Shown here piece after piece: positions 9,110 through 18,467 of a stretch of 64,000 nucleotides of DNA. A model generated the notes under the pieces. That model was not told the DNA's origin. It saw nothing but the letters and a program-made list of their open reading frames with translations, and did not search any database. This DNA is from Pyxidicoccus sp. MSG2. Its GTDB lineage: Bacteria > Myxococcota > Myxococcia > Myxococcales > Myxococcaceae. The translations under genes were made by a program, and so were the position numbers. Each line of letters opens with the position of its first letter. The first letter of the stretch is position 1. The stretch covers positions 11,122,001 to 11,186,000 of the forward strand of contig NZ_JAPNKC010000001.1 of the NCBI RefSeq assembly GCF_026626705.1, in the 5' to 3' direction.

Positions 9110-10405
9110 TCAGCTCAGCTTCCGGATGTGTGCCTTCACGTGGTTGGTGTACTCCTGCTTCTCGACCACGAGCGGGTACTCGGCGGAGTTGTAGAAGCGG
9201 ATTCCCGCCCGGAAGTCCGGCTGGGGGCCCCGCTTGAGGCGGTCCAGGCCCTGCGCCTTCGCCGGCGTCTTCTCTCGCGCCTGGAGATAGGCGGCGATCA
9301 GCCGTCCCTGGTACTCGTACACGTCCCAGTGGGAGCCGACGGGGCGCACCATTCCCACCACGAAGAGGTTGTCCGTCTCCGGTGGGAAGATGTGCAGGTA
9401 GAGCGTGGGGCGGTTGTCACCCTCGGCCCAGTTCAGGTGCTTGCGGTCGATGAACGGGTACGACGGCAGGAAGCCCGTGGCGAGGAAGACGACGTCGATC
9501 TGCTCGTCCGTCCCGTCGTCGAAGTACACACGGTCCCCCTCCATGCGGACCACGTGGCCCTTATGGACGATGTCGCCGTGGGTGTAGTGGTGATGGAGCT
9601 GGTCGCCGAGCACGGGGATGACCAGGTCGTCCTTCATGACTGGCACCGGCATGCCGAGGCCCCGGGAGCGCCGCCAGAGGAAGCGGAAGAAGAGGTAGTA
9701 GGAGAGGCGTCGCAGGAAGCTCGGCGCCTTCGCCTGCAGCATCGTGTCCGTGGGGCGGCCCATCAGGTACTTGGGCATGCAGAAGAAGCCGCGCCGGGTG
9801 CTGTGGAAGGTCTTCGTCGCGTTCATCGCGGACTCGCAGAGGATGTCCGCGGCGGACTGGCCCGCGCCCACGACGAGCACGCGCTTGTTCATCACCTGCG
9901 CCGGGTTCTTGTAGCGGTTCGAGTGCAGGACCTGGAGGGTGGGTGCGCCGGGAAACGAAGGGACCCGCGGCGTCCTGTCATGGCCCGAGGCCAGCACCAC
10001 GCCAGCATATTCACGGTCAGGCTCGCCTTCGATGCTCACCCGCCAGCCCTTGCCAGAGGGCTCCACGCGCTTCACGGTGGTGTTGAAGCGCATGTGCGGG
10101 AGGATGCCGGCGTGCTCCGCGTAGGAGCGCAGGTAGTCCAGCACGAGGGCATGATTGGGATAGTCCGGGTAGGACGCCGGCATGGGGAAGTCGGGATACG
10201 CCTGTACCGTCTTCGACGCGATGACATGCGTGTTCCGCCCCACGGGAGAGTCGTCTCGCGAGGCATCCCAGATGCCTCCGATTCCGGAGGCCGACTCCAG
10301 CACCTCGAACGGAAGGCCCGCCGCCTTGAAGGACTTCGCGACGGCCAGTCCCGCCGCACCCGCGCCGATGATGCAGTAGCTTTGCCCCGGTTGATTCCCG
10401 TTCAT
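9110..10405 (-). CDS. Flavin-containing monooxygenase
   Basis: 431 residues, class B flavin monooxygenase: FAD Rossmann motif GAGAAG near residue 14, a recognisable FxGxxxHSxxY-like fingerprint (FPG...LHSNRY, about 150-166), then the NADPH motif GAGQSA (about 176), and ATGFLPSYPF in the C-terminal half. Such enzymes oxygenate N, S or ketone groups. It converges on the thioesterase (18-bp gap) and could be a further polyketide tailoring enzyme, though its membership of the cluster is only inferred from position. It is divergent from the membrane methyltransferase gene across an AT-rich 113-bp gap. Confidence 0.88.
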   Translation of the reverse strand: MNGNQPGQSYCIIGAGAAGLAVAKSFKAAGLPFEVLESASGIGGIWDASRDDSPVGRNTHVIASKTVQAYPDFPMPASYPDYPNHALVLDYLRSYAEHAGILPHMRFNTTVKRVEPSGKGWRVSIEGEPDREYAGVVLASGHDRTPRVPSFPGAPTLQVLHSNRYKNPAQVMNKRVLVVGAGQSAADILCESAMNATKTFHSTRRGFFCMPKYLMGRPTDTMLQAKAPSFLRRLSYYLFFRFLWRRSRGLGMPVPVMKDDLVIPVLGDQLHHHYTHGDIVHKGHVVRMEGDRVYFDDGTDEQIDVVFLATGFLPSYPFIDRKHLNWAEGDNRPTLYLHIFPPETDNLFVVGMVRPVGSHWDVYEYQGRLIAAYLQAREKTPAKAQGLDRLKRGPQPDFRAGIRFYNSAEYPLVVEKQEYTNHVKAHIRKLS

Positions 10406-10445
10406 GGCGATGGTATTTGTTATTATTTGTGTTTTGTGGAAAGTT
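10406..10445. promoter_or_regulatory. AT-rich divergent promoter zone
   Basis: About 30 bp rich in T and A (from tggtatttgttattatttg onward), very unlike the surrounding high-GC DNA, directly upstream of the monooxygenase start and ahead of the membrane methyltransferase gene. It probably holds the -10 regions of both genes; I could not pick a convincing -35/-10 pair. Confidence 0.35.
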
Positions 10446-10518
10446 CCGCGCGGAGCGGCCCACGAACCAGCACAAGGACCGAGGCAGAACAGTGGTTGAA
10501 ACGACGGGGAAGCCTCGC

Positions 10519-12129
10519 ATGAAAAGTATCTGGGTGCAATCCATTGTTGCCGTACTTATCTTGCTGGGTGTAGGGCTTTCCGTCGCCAACTCGCTGGACA
10601 CGTTTCAGCAGTACAGCGTCCCCGGAGGTGTGCTGGGGATCTTCAATCACGCTTCGCCGCTGTCACTCGTGATGTGTGTCTTGGTGATCGCCGCGATCAC
10701 CATCGGCAACCTGGCGGCGCGGTATCTCAAGTGGATGGTGCTGTTGCGCGCCGGGCATGTGCTGGCGCCCAGCCGGCGGCTGTTCCTGGCCTTCCTGGCG
10801 TCCTTCGTCGGCAACCTCACGCCTTTCTATGTTTTGTATGTCTTGAGAATCGCCCCGCTGCGGGAGCGGTTCATGCGCGCGCTCGCGCTGCTGGCGGCGG
10901 ACCTGGCCACGGACGCGGTGGCCATTGCCCTGCTCGCGTATGCGGCGTCGTATTCGCTGCTCGGAGGCGCGGTGGCGGTGTTCGTGGCGGGGGCGTGCGC
11001 CATGGCGCTGTTCCCGACGAAGAGCCGGGAGCGGCGGATTGGCCTGCTGCCGATGACCACCAGCGTGGTCTTCGCGCAGAGCTTCGCCGTGCTCATCTGG
11101 GGCGTCACCGGCCTGTCGCTGTGGGTGACCCTCCGGGTCTTCGGCGTGGAGATGGCCGTCCCGGAGGCGCTGCGCATCTACGCGGCCAGCCATGCGCAGG
11201 GCATGGCGTCCCTGACGTGGCCGGGCTTCCTGCTCGTGGGGCGCGGGATGATCCAGATGCTGGTCCAGTCGGGCATCCCGCCGGAGGTCGCGGTCTTCTC
11301 CGCGGCGCTGGTGCGAGCCTTCACGTACTGGCTCGTCGTCCTCGCCGCGGTCGGCTCCCTCCTGCTCATCCGCCGGCAGCTCGGCCGCCGGACGGAGGAT
11401 GTGAATCACTTCGACCTGATCGCGGACGAATACAAAGCCAACGTCCCCGAGCACATCCGGCTGCGTCTGCTCAATCGCAAGGTGGAGGTGAACCTGAGCC
11501 ATCTTCCCCGCGACCGCTACGTGAGAGGTATTGACGCAGGCTGCGGGCAGGGCTGGTACCTCAAGGAGATGCTGTCCCGGGGATACCAGGTGGAGGGGAT
11601 TGACTATTCAGCCAACCAGGTGAAGCAGGCCCGGCAATACCTGGGGCCCGACGCGGACCTCGTGAGGCAGGGCTCGCTCGTGGAGCTGCCCTTCGAGGAC
11701 GCATCCCAGGACTTCGTCTACGCGGTCAATGTCATCCATCACCTGCCGGACGTGGAGCGCCAGCAGCAGGCCTTCCGGGAGGTGCGGCGGGTGCTGCGGC
11801 CGGGCGGCCGGTTCCTCGTGCACGAGATGAATGTGAACAACCCGCTGTTCCGCTTCTACATGAGCTACGTCTTCCCGCTCATCAAGGACATCGATGATGG
11901 CACCGAGGTGTGGCTCAAGGAGACGACGGGTCCGTTCAGCGAAGGCTGGAACCTGGTGACGACGGAGTACCGCACCTTCCTGCCGGATTTCGTCCCGGAG
12001 TTCGCCTATCGTCGCCTGTGGGGCGTGGAGCAGTACCTGGAGAGGAACCGCCACGCGGCGCCTTTCTCGGCTCACGTCACATTCGTTCTGGAGAAGGCCG
12101 GCCCCGCCGAGGTCGCCAAGACAGCGTAG
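10519..12129 (+). CDS. Flippase-like (UPF0104/LPG_synthase_TM) protein fused to a SAM methyltransferase
   Basis: 536 residues. The first about 300 residues are a multi-spanning membrane region resembling the UPF0104/AglD/MprF-flippase superfamily (RYLKWMVLLRAG, SFVGNLTP). The last about 220 form a class I methyltransferase with SAM motif I DAGCGQG and the later motif VNVIHHLPD. The C-terminal half should act in the cytoplasm at the membrane face, perhaps on a lipid or lipid-linked substrate. ATG 10519 follows a GGGGA; a GTG at 10492 with GAGG ahead is an alternative that adds nine residues. A GT87-type glycosyltransferase follows 36 bp later, suggesting a joint role in a lipid-linked glycan or glycolipid. 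The substrate is unknown. Confidence 0.82.
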   Translation: MKSIWVQSIVAVLILLGVGLSVANSLDTFQQYSVPGGVLGIFNHASPLSLVMCVLVIAAITIGNLAARYLKWMVLLRAGHVLAPSRRLFLAFLASFVGNLTPFYVLYVLRIAPLRERFMRALALLAADLATDAVAIALLAYAASYSLLGGAVAVFVAGACAMALFPTKSRERRIGLLPMTTSVVFAQSFAVLIWGVTGLSLWVTLRVFGVEMAVPEALRIYAASHAQGMASLTWPGFLLVGRGMIQMLVQSGIPPEVAVFSAALVRAFTYWLVVLAAVGSLLLIRRQLGRRTEDVNHFDLIADEYKANVPEHIRLRLLNRKVEVNLSHLPRDRYVRGIDAGCGQGWYLKEMLSRGYQVEGIDYSANQVKQARQYLGPDADLVRQGSLVELPFEDASQDFVYAVNVIHHLPDVERQQQAFREVRRVLRPGGRFLVHEMNVNNPLFRFYMSYVFPLIKDIDDGTEVWLKETTGPFSEGWNLVTTEYRTFLPDFVPEFAYRRLWGVEQYLERNRHAAPFSAHVTFVLEKAGPAEVAKTA

Positions 12130-12165
12130 TTCCTGAACCGTTCCCGAACGGGGAGAGCGTCCGTC

Positions 12166-13722
12166 ATGTCCGCGCAGTCCGCAGCGTTCCGTTCCTCTCT
12201 CAACGCCGGCTCGGCGTTGATGGCCGCATTTTTCGCGGGGCTCCTGGCGCCCCTGCTGGTCGTGCTGCTCGTGCTGGTGGGAGTGCCCTTCGGCGCGTCC
12301 GTGCCGGTGGGCATCATCGCCGGGGCGCTGCTGTTCTTCTTCCTCGTGCCCCGGGTGCCCGCCAACCAGGTGGAGTACCTGCGCGGCAAGTCCCGGACGC
12401 CGTTCGTCCTGCTGGCGCTCGCGGCGTTGCTCGTGGTGGTGGCGGTGGGGCGGCTGGGTGTCTTCATGTTCGACCCGAACCTGAAGCAGTTCTCGCTCAC
12501 CCCGAAGATCGACTTCATGGTGAAGCACACGTGCCTGTCCGGCTACGTGAGCGCCGCCGTGCTGGCCGAGCAGGGGAAGGAGAACATCTTCAACCTGAGC
12601 AACTACAAGTCGCACGAACTGGACGCCGTGCTGCCGGCGGTGGAACCGCTGGAGCGCGACTACTACGCGTATCCGCCGCAGTTCCTGCTGCTGCCCAAGG
12701 CCATGCTGAGCATGAGCCGTGACTTCTTCACGCTGCGGGCGGGCTGGTACGTGCTCTACGTCGCCGCGGCGCTGCTCTCCATGTGGGTCGTGGCGTCATG
12801 GGTGGGCGGCCGCGAGGGCGCGGTGCTGGGTGTGCTCACGCCGGTCGTCTGGCTGTCGCTGCCGACGCTGGTGAATGTCCAGCTCGGCAACATCCACCTG
12901 CTGGTGTTCGGCCTGTGCCTGGGGGGGATGATTTCCTTCGACAAGAAGCGGCATGCCCTGGGCGGGGCGATGCTGGCCTTCGCCATCCTGGCGAAGATCT
13001 TCCCGGGCGTGCTGGGCATCTACCTGCTGGTCCAGCGGCGCTGGAAGGCAGCCTTCTGGACGGCGGGCTTCGGCGCGCTCTACACGGTGGTGGCGTTCTG
13101 GGTGCTGGGTGAGAAGCCCTTCGTGGACTACATCACCAGCGCCGTGCCGCGCATCTCCAGCGGCGAGCTGTTCGACTTCGTGTGGAACTTCACGCCGGCC
13201 ATCCTGGTGAACTACTCGCCGTTCGGCGTGCCCTTCAAGCTGCAGCTCGTGGGCGTGCAGTTCGCGGACCCGCTCGCCGTCTCGCGCGCCATCATCGCGG
13301 TGTACTCGCTGCTGGTCCTCGTGCTGGCCGTGGCCGTGTCGCACCGGCTGTACAAGCGCGAGGCGAGCGGCGAGGAGGGCTCGCGCTTCCGGCTGACGCA
13401 GCTGGTGGTGTGGCTGGCGCTGATGAGCCTGTCGTCCTTCCGCAGCCCCTTCGCGCCGTGGACGTACTGCGCGGTGGGCGGGGTCTGGCTCTTCGCGGCC
13501 TATGCGCCCTTCCTGCGCTCCGGTGCGAAGCACCTGGTGCCGTTCATCCTCGGCTGGTTCGTCATCTCCATCTACGGGCCGCCGATTGTCGGACCGATGG
13601 TGGCCTTCACCCTGGCCGCGCAGACGGTGCTGTACGTGACGGGGTTCTGGATTGCGTTGAAGGTCAGTGCGCCCGCGACGGCTCCGGCGTCCGTGCCGGT
13701 GGCGTCGGTGCAGCAGGGCTGA
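12166..13722 (+). CDS. GT87-family (DUF2029) membrane glycosyltransferase
   Basis: 518 residues with about ten hydrophobic segments. Features fit polyprenyl-phosphate-dependent GT-C enzymes of family GT87: an acidic residue in the first extracytoplasmic loop (KIDFMVKH, about 111), then YAYPPQFLLLP (about 167) and LGNIHLLVFGL. It should transfer a sugar (mannose-like in known members) from a lipid carrier on the outer face of the inner membrane. It follows the flippase-methyltransferase gene by 36 bp, probably as an operon. Acceptor and sugar cannot be read from the sequence. Confidence 0.8.
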   Translation: MSAQSAAFRSSLNAGSALMAAFFAGLLAPLLVVLLVLVGVPFGASVPVGIIAGALLFFFLVPRVPANQVEYLRGKSRTPFVLLALAALLVVVAVGRLGVFMFDPNLKQFSLTPKIDFMVKHTCLSGYVSAAVLAEQGKENIFNLSNYKSHELDAVLPAVEPLERDYYAYPPQFLLLPKAMLSMSRDFFTLRAGWYVLYVAAALLSMWVVASWVGGREGAVLGVLTPVVWLSLPTLVNVQLGNIHLLVFGLCLGGMISFDKKRHALGGAMLAFAILAKIFPGVLGIYLLVQRRWKAAFWTAGFGALYTVVAFWVLGEKPFVDYITSAVPRISSGELFDFVWNFTPAILVNYSPFGVPFKLQLVGVQFADPLAVSRAIIAVYSLLVLVLAVAVSHRLYKREASGEEGSRFRLTQLVVWLALMSLSSFRSPFAPWTYCAVGGVWLFAAYAPFLRSGAKHLVPFILGWFVISIYGPPIVGPMVAFTLAAQTVLYVTGFWIALKVSAPATAPASVPVASVQQG

Positions 13723-13739
13723 GCTGACGTACCGGGGAC

Positions 13740-13767
13740 GGCTCGCCGCGGACAGGGGCGGCGAGCC
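13740..13767. terminator. Bidirectional hairpin between convergent genes
   Basis: GGCTCGCCGC (13740-13749) pairs with GCGGCGAGCC (13758-13767) around an 8-nt loop, in the 87-bp gap between the glycosyltransferase and the convergent zinc-ribbon/J gene. No T-run on either side. Confidence 0.45.
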
Positions 13768-13809
13768 CGAGCGCGAGGCCCTGCTGGTGCAAGCCGTCAG
13801 GGCAGCGGC

Positions 13810-15060
13810 CTACGAAGACTGCTTTCGGACCCGCTCCCACGCTTCGATGATGCGGCGCGTTTCCTCTTGCGCCAGCGCCTGCAGCTTGGGCCCGAGCTGG
13901 GCAACCTTGTCGGGGTGGTATTGAGCGACCAGCGCGAGGTAGGCGCGCCTCACCTCCGGAAGGGGCGCATTCGGAGCGACTCCGAGTACCTCCCACGGTG
14001 ACGGCGGTGGCGGTGCCCGAGCGGCGACTGGTTCCTCGGGCTCCTCGTCCTCCGGCTCGTCTTCGTCCTCCGGCTCGTCTTCGTCCTCCTGCTCCTCGTC
14101 CTCCGGCTCGTCGTCCGTCTGCGCGTCCTCTTCGACCTCGTCCTCCTGCTCCTCCTCGCGGGTCTCGGCCGGAGACTCCTCGCTGTCAGAGGGCAGCTCG
14201 AAGCCCACGCCACAGGTCGAGCACAGCAACTTCTCCTGCTGGCCCCCAGCCTCCAGCGGGACGAGGCGCGTGTCGAAGCAGTCTCCGCACACGATGTTGC
14301 GGCACCCCTCGCAGCGGGCAGCGGACTGTGCCTCCTCCAGTCCCTGGCCACATCGGGGGCAGTCGTCCGGTAGCGGCGCCTCCTCACCGCAACGCACGCA
14401 GAAGGCCCATGCCCGGTCGAGGCTGCTCTCGCAGCCCGCGCACTCCAGGTCGCTGTCCGCGTGTTGCCAGTGCTTCGCCTCGCCACACCAGGGGCAGAAG
14501 GGCATGAGCCAGGCCAGCTTCCCCGCGCACGCGTCGGAGTCGCAGTCGAACTCGAGCCTGAAGCCCCTGGCCACGCTCTGGGGGACGTTGTCCTCCTCGA
14601 AGGATTCGCCACAGGCCCAGCAGCAGTTGAAGGACCGGTGCGAAGGCGCTCCGCATGCGTCGCAGACCGGGCTGCCGGGCTCGGCCTTCCAGGGGACCTC
14701 GTCACCGCAGCCGGGACAGAAGCCCATCCATGGCTTCACGTCCGGGTGGGTACAGGACTCGCGCGCGGCACGGGCTGCCCGCTGGCGCTGCCCGGGTGGG
14801 GCAGGGAAGGACGGCGTGTCGCCCCGGTCCTTCACCACTTCCCACAGGCAGGAGCGGCACACCTGCCCCCGGACCTTCCTGCTCTCGTTGCCGGGCACGC
14901 TCACGCGCTTGCGGAAGGCGCCCGCTTCCAGCAGCTGCGTGCTCACGCATGTCTGGCACACGGAGTCGCCGCAGACCTCGCACTTCCCCGCGAGGCGGCG
15001 GCCCCCGAGGCCCAGGAGGCCGGACGTCAGCGGCTCCATGCAGCACGGACAGGCTCGCAT
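13810..15060 (-). CDS. Multi-zinc-ribbon protein with acidic linker and C-terminal J domain
   Basis: 416 residues. From the N-terminus: six or more CxxC pairs (CPCC, CEVC, CRSC, CPGC, CDAC, CPWC, CVRC, CPRC) that should form several zinc ribbons (about 1-285); an almost purely Glu/Asp stretch with Pro spacers (about 295-350); then a J domain (about 355-416) with the HPD motif in QYHPDK. The HPD loop implies it stimulates an Hsp70 (DnaK). It is not a classic DnaJ, in which the J domain comes first and is followed by a G/F linker. ATG 15060 chosen; a TTG at 15090 is the next option. The job of the zinc part is unknown. Confidence 0.78.
   Translation of the reverse strand: MRACPCCMEPLTSGLLGLGGRRLAGKCEVCGDSVCQTCVSTQLLEAGAFRKRVSVPGNESRKVRGQVCRSCLWEVVKDRGDTPSFPAPPGQRQRAARAARESCTHPDVKPWMGFCPGCGDEVPWKAEPGSPVCDACGAPSHRSFNCCWACGESFEEDNVPQSVARGFRLEFDCDSDACAGKLAWLMPFCPWCGEAKHWQHADSDLECAGCESSLDRAWAFCVRCGEEAPLPDDCPRCGQGLEEAQSAARCEGCRNIVCGDCFDTRLVPLEAGGQQEKLLCSTCGVGFELPSDSEESPAETREEEQEDEVEEDAQTDDEPEDEEQEDEDEPEDEDEPEDEEPEEPVAARAPPPPSPWEVLGVAPNAPLPEVRRAYLALVAQYHPDKVAQLGPKLQALAQEETRRIIEAWERVRKQSS
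14036..14165 (-). repeat. Low-complexity Glu/Asp/Pro-coding repeat
   Basis: Inside the zinc-ribbon/J gene: two perfect 18-bp copies of gtcctccggctcgtcttc at 14047-14064 and 14065-14082 and a near copy at 14098-14115, in a longer gtc/ctc-rich tract. It codes for the acidic linker and is likely to vary in length between strains. Confidence 0.7.
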
Positions 15061-15177
15061 GCCTTCTCGAATGCCCCAATCCGCTGCCAAGGTCCAGAAA
15101 CCACCAGGGCCGGAGGCCGCGCACCCAGCAGCGGCTCTCGGCCCCGGTGTACTCCTGGCACTGGTGGACTTCGCGAG

Positions 15178-17592
15178 CTACGCCCGCAGCGACACCACCG
15201 TCACGCCGTCGCCGCCCTCGTGGGCCTCTCCGGGGCGGAACATGCGGATGTACGGAGACGCGGCGAGATAGTCACGGATGGCCTGCTTCAGCGCCCCCGT
15301 GCCGTGGCCGTGGATGATGAGCGCGGCCTCCTCGCCGCTGCGCATGCCGCCGTCCAGGAACGCCTCCAGTTCCTTCAGCGCGTCATCCGAGCGCATGCCG
15401 CGCACGTCGCAGCGGAAGCTCGTCGCCTCCACCTCCGCGGGCGCCGCCGAGGCCGCGCGCTTCAGCGCCGCATCCTGCTTCTGCCGCTCGGGGAACTTCG
15501 CCTGCTGTGGCTTGCGCGTGCGCGAGCCGGACAGCTCCGACGTGGGCACCCGCATCTTCAGCGCGCCGCCCGCCGACACCACCGCGTGCGAGTCCGTCAG
15601 CTCGATGATTTCCACGTCCCGGGCGAGCCCCGAGTGGTGCACCCACGCGCCCACCTTGAGGTTCGCCGGCCCGGGTGCTTCCACCTGGAACAGCTCCGCC
15701 TTCGCCGCCTGCGCGCGCTTCTGCGCCTCGTCCGCCCGCTGCTGGAGCTGCAGCCGGGCTTCCGAGAGCGCCTTCTCGTTCTGCTCGGCGCGCAGCTTCA
15801 CCAGCAGCTCGCGCACCTCGGCGGCGGCGTGCTCGCTCGCGGCGTGCACGTCCTCGTTGAACTGCATCATCCGCGCGCGGCGCTCACGCTCGAACTGCGT
15901 CTTCTGCTTCTCCAGGTCCTCGCGGAGCGCCTCCGCCTCCTTCGCCGCCACGCGCGCCCGCTCCAGCTCCTCGTAGAGCTTCCGGCGCTCCTCTTCGGCC
16001 GCGGCCAGCGCCTTGGACAGGGGACCGCCGGCGTTCAGAGACAGCTCCCGCGCGCGCTCACACACCTTCTGGGGCAGGCCCACCCGGGCCGCCATCTCAA
16101 TCGCGGAGGACTGGCCCGACGCGCCAATCTGCAGGCGGTACGTGGGCGACATCCGCTTCGAGTCGAAGCCCACGCGGGCGTTGAGGAAGCGCGGGTCCAT
16201 GTGCGCCAGCGCCTTCAGCTCCTCCAGGTGCGTGGTGACGAGCACCACCACGCCCTTCGCCATCAGCTCCTCCAGCACGGCGATGGCGATGGCCGCGCCC
16301 TCGCGCGGGTCGGTGTCCGCGGCGATTTCGTCAATCATCACCACCGAGCCCTCGCTGGCCGCGGCGATGATGTCGCGCAACATCGTCACGTGCGCGCTGA
16401 ACGAGGACAGGCCCTGGGACAGGTCCTGCGCGTCGCCCACGGTGGAGTGCACGGAGCGGTACAGCGGCATCCGTGAGCCTTGCGCCACCGGAATGGGCAG
16501 GCCGGCGCGAAGCATCAGCGTGCACAGGCCCACGCCCGTCAGCGTCACCGTCTTGCCGCCCGCATTGGGGCCGGAGACCACCAGGGCCCGGGCCTCGCCG
16601 ATGAGCGTCACGTCGTTGGCCACCACGTCCGTGCCCCGGAGCACCAGGCGCGGGTGCCGCAGCAGGCGCAGTTCCAGCTCCGTCACGCCGGCGAAGGTGG
16701 GCGTGGTGGCGTCCAGGTCCGCGGAGAGGATGGCCACGGCCTCCACCTCGTCCAGCTCCGCCACCGCCGCCAGGCCCTCCAGGATGCGGTCCGACTCCCC
16801 GCCGAGCAGATCACTCAGCTCCTGGAGCACCCGCCGCTCCTCCTCCGTCACCACCGACTGGGCGATGGCGAGGTCGTTGCCCAGGCCCACCATGGCCTGC
16901 GGCTCCATGAAGAGCGTCTGGCCCGTCTGGCTGGCGTTGTGGACGATGCCGTCCACCTCGGAGCGGTAGTTGGACACCACCGGCACCACGTAACGCCCGT
17001 TGCGGATGGTGTAGTAGTTCTCACGCAGCTTGGGCAGGAAGCTCTCGTCGTGGAGCAGCTCGTCCAGGCGCGATTTGATGCGCCGGTGGAGGCCGCGCGC
17101 CCTGTCACGGGCCTCGCGCAGCTCGGGGCTGGCACGGTCGGAAATCTCACCGTCCGGCTCGAAGCACTGGTCGATGCGCCGGGCCATGGACTCCAGCATC
17201 GGCAGCCGGCGCGCAATCTCCATCAGCTTGGGGACGCGCTCCTTGCGCTCGTCCAGGGCCTCCCGGGTGCGCACGAAGGCGAACAGGAGCTGGGCCGCGT
17301 CGATGAGCTGGCGGGGCTCCAGCATGCCGCCCTTGGCCGCGTGGCCGATGGCGATGCGCAGGTCCACCACGCCGCCCAGGGGCATGGAGAACTGCTCGTG
17401 GGAGAGAGCGCGGGCCTCGCCGACGAGCGCGAGCGCTTCCGCCACCTGCTCGGGGGTGTCGAGGAACGGGCGGGCGAGCACGCGTTCCCTTCCGGGCTCG
17501 GTCCGACAGCGCTGGGCAAGCGCGCGGAGCACTTCCGAGAAGCCGAGGTCTTCGAGCGTCCTTTGGGATATCTGCACGGTCATGGGTTTCAT
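15178..17592 (-). CDS. mutS2: MutS2 family ATPase/Smr endonuclease
   Basis: About 804 residues, full length for MutS2. Seen: MutS-type ATPase with Walker A GPNAGGKT (about 340), the MIDEIAADTDPREG Walker B/signature region, a long coiled coil (about 520-640), a KOW-like stretch (GAWVHHSGLARDVEI) and a C-terminal Smr domain with DVRGMRSDDAL and HGHGTG. Family roles are suppression of recombination and, in Bacillus (RqcU), splitting of collided ribosomes; which applies here is open. Starts at 17583 (MTVQIS) or 17592 are equally possible; a TTG at 17613 is less so. Divergent from the TPR gene, with a 66-bp gap. Confidence 0.93.
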   Translation of the reverse strand: MKPMTVQISQRTLEDLGFSEVLRALAQRCRTEPGRERVLARPFLDTPEQVAEALALVGEARALSHEQFSMPLGGVVDLRIAIGHAAKGGMLEPRQLIDAAQLLFAFVRTREALDERKERVPKLMEIARRLPMLESMARRIDQCFEPDGEISDRASPELREARDRARGLHRRIKSRLDELLHDESFLPKLRENYYTIRNGRYVVPVVSNYRSEVDGIVHNASQTGQTLFMEPQAMVGLGNDLAIAQSVVTEEERRVLQELSDLLGGESDRILEGLAAVAELDEVEAVAILSADLDATTPTFAGVTELELRLLRHPRLVLRGTDVVANDVTLIGEARALVVSGPNAGGKTVTLTGVGLCTLMLRAGLPIPVAQGSRMPLYRSVHSTVGDAQDLSQGLSSFSAHVTMLRDIIAAASEGSVVMIDEIAADTDPREGAAIAIAVLEELMAKGVVVLVTTHLEELKALAHMDPRFLNARVGFDSKRMSPTYRLQIGASGQSSAIEMAARVGLPQKVCERARELSLNAGGPLSKALAAAEEERRKLYEELERARVAAKEAEALREDLEKQKTQFERERRARMMQFNEDVHAASEHAAAEVRELLVKLRAEQNEKALSEARLQLQQRADEAQKRAQAAKAELFQVEAPGPANLKVGAWVHHSGLARDVEIIELTDSHAVVSAGGALKMRVPTSELSGSRTRKPQQAKFPERQKQDAALKRAASAAPAEVEATSFRCDVRGMRSDDALKELEAFLDGGMRSGEEAALIIHGHGTGALKQAIRDYLAASPYIRMFRPGEAHEGGDGVTVVSLRA

Positions 17593-17658
17593 GCGCGGCC
17601 GCTCGGCCGTCAAGAGGATCTGTTGAGGAGCCCGGCTCGGCTCTGCTATCAGCCGACC

Positions 17659-18399
17659 ATGAAGTGGGTCTTCATGGCGGCGCTGCTGGCGGGCGCGACG
17701 GACGCGGCGGAGCCTTCCGCCCTGACGGCAACCCCGTCACAGGTGTCCGCGCCGGCCCCCTCCTCACTCCCGGAGGCACTGGCCCTGGAAGCGGCCGGGG
17801 ACGACGCGGGTGCGCTCGCCGCGGTGGAAGCCCTGGTCCGGGCCCGACCCACCTGGGAATTGCCCCGGCTGGAGGCGGCGCGGCTCCTGTTGAAGATGGG
17901 CGGCGCGCTGGAGCAGGCAGAGGCCCACCTGAACGCCGTTGCCGGCGTCGCACCGAATAACCCCCGGGCCTGGTACTTGCGCGGCCTGTTGTGGGAGGAG
18001 CGGGGCGACCGCATGCAGGCCGTGCGGGCATACGAGCAGGCCGTGAAGTACCGCGGCTCGTACGAGGAGGCCCGCTTCCGGCTCGGCGGCCTCTGGGCGG
18101 CCCAGGGGGACTGGCTCAAGTCGGAGCTCCACTACCGGTACCTTGCCCGGGCGAAGCCGGAGTGGGTGCAGGTGCGCCTCCAACTGGCGGAGGTGCTGGA
18201 GAAGCAGGAGCGCCCGCTGGACGCGGAGGTCGAATTGCTGGCCGCGAGGAGCTTCCAGCCGGACAGCCCCCTGGTGCTCCGGAAACTGGCGGACTTCTAC
18301 GAGCGGACGGGGCGGCCCCAGCTGGCGCAGAAGGTTCGCAAGTCGATGGAACCGCAGCAGAAGCGGCGCATGCGTGAGCTGAAGCCTTCGCGTCGCTGA
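17659..18399 (+). CDS. Exported TPR-repeat protein
   Basis: 246 residues. The N-terminus has a short hydrophobic signal-like segment ending in TDAAEP, then Ser/Pro/Thr-rich sequence, then about five 34-residue helical repeats of the TPR type (for example NPRAWYLRGLLWEERGDRM). Such repeats bind other proteins. Probably periplasmic. It precedes the cyclase gene by 68 bp on the same strand; any functional link is a guess. Confidence 0.75.
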   Translation: MKWVFMAALLAGATDAAEPSALTATPSQVSAPAPSSLPEALALEAAGDDAGALAAVEALVRARPTWELPRLEAARLLLKMGGALEQAEAHLNAVAGVAPNNPRAWYLRGLLWEERGDRMQAVRAYEQAVKYRGSYEEARFRLGGLWAAQGDWLKSELHYRYLARAKPEWVQVRLQLAEVLEKQERPLDAEVELLAARSFQPDSPLVLRKLADFYERTGRPQLAQKVRKSMEPQQKRRMRELKPSRR

Positions 18400-18467
18400 C
18401 AGCAGCCGGGCATGCGCCACGTCATGGCGATTGCGCCCCGGGCGTCGGCACGTACACTGCGCCGGCT

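Noticed and set aside
10663..11502. Minus-strand ORF opposite the flippase-methyltransferase gene
   Set aside because: Translation is rich in His/Arg/Gln/Glu with no recognisable motif, while the plus strand shows membrane spans and a SAM motif.
14036..14165. Possible CRISPR or VNTR array
   Set aside because: Repeats are in-frame codons for Glu/Asp/Pro with no spacers; simply a low-complexity coding linker.
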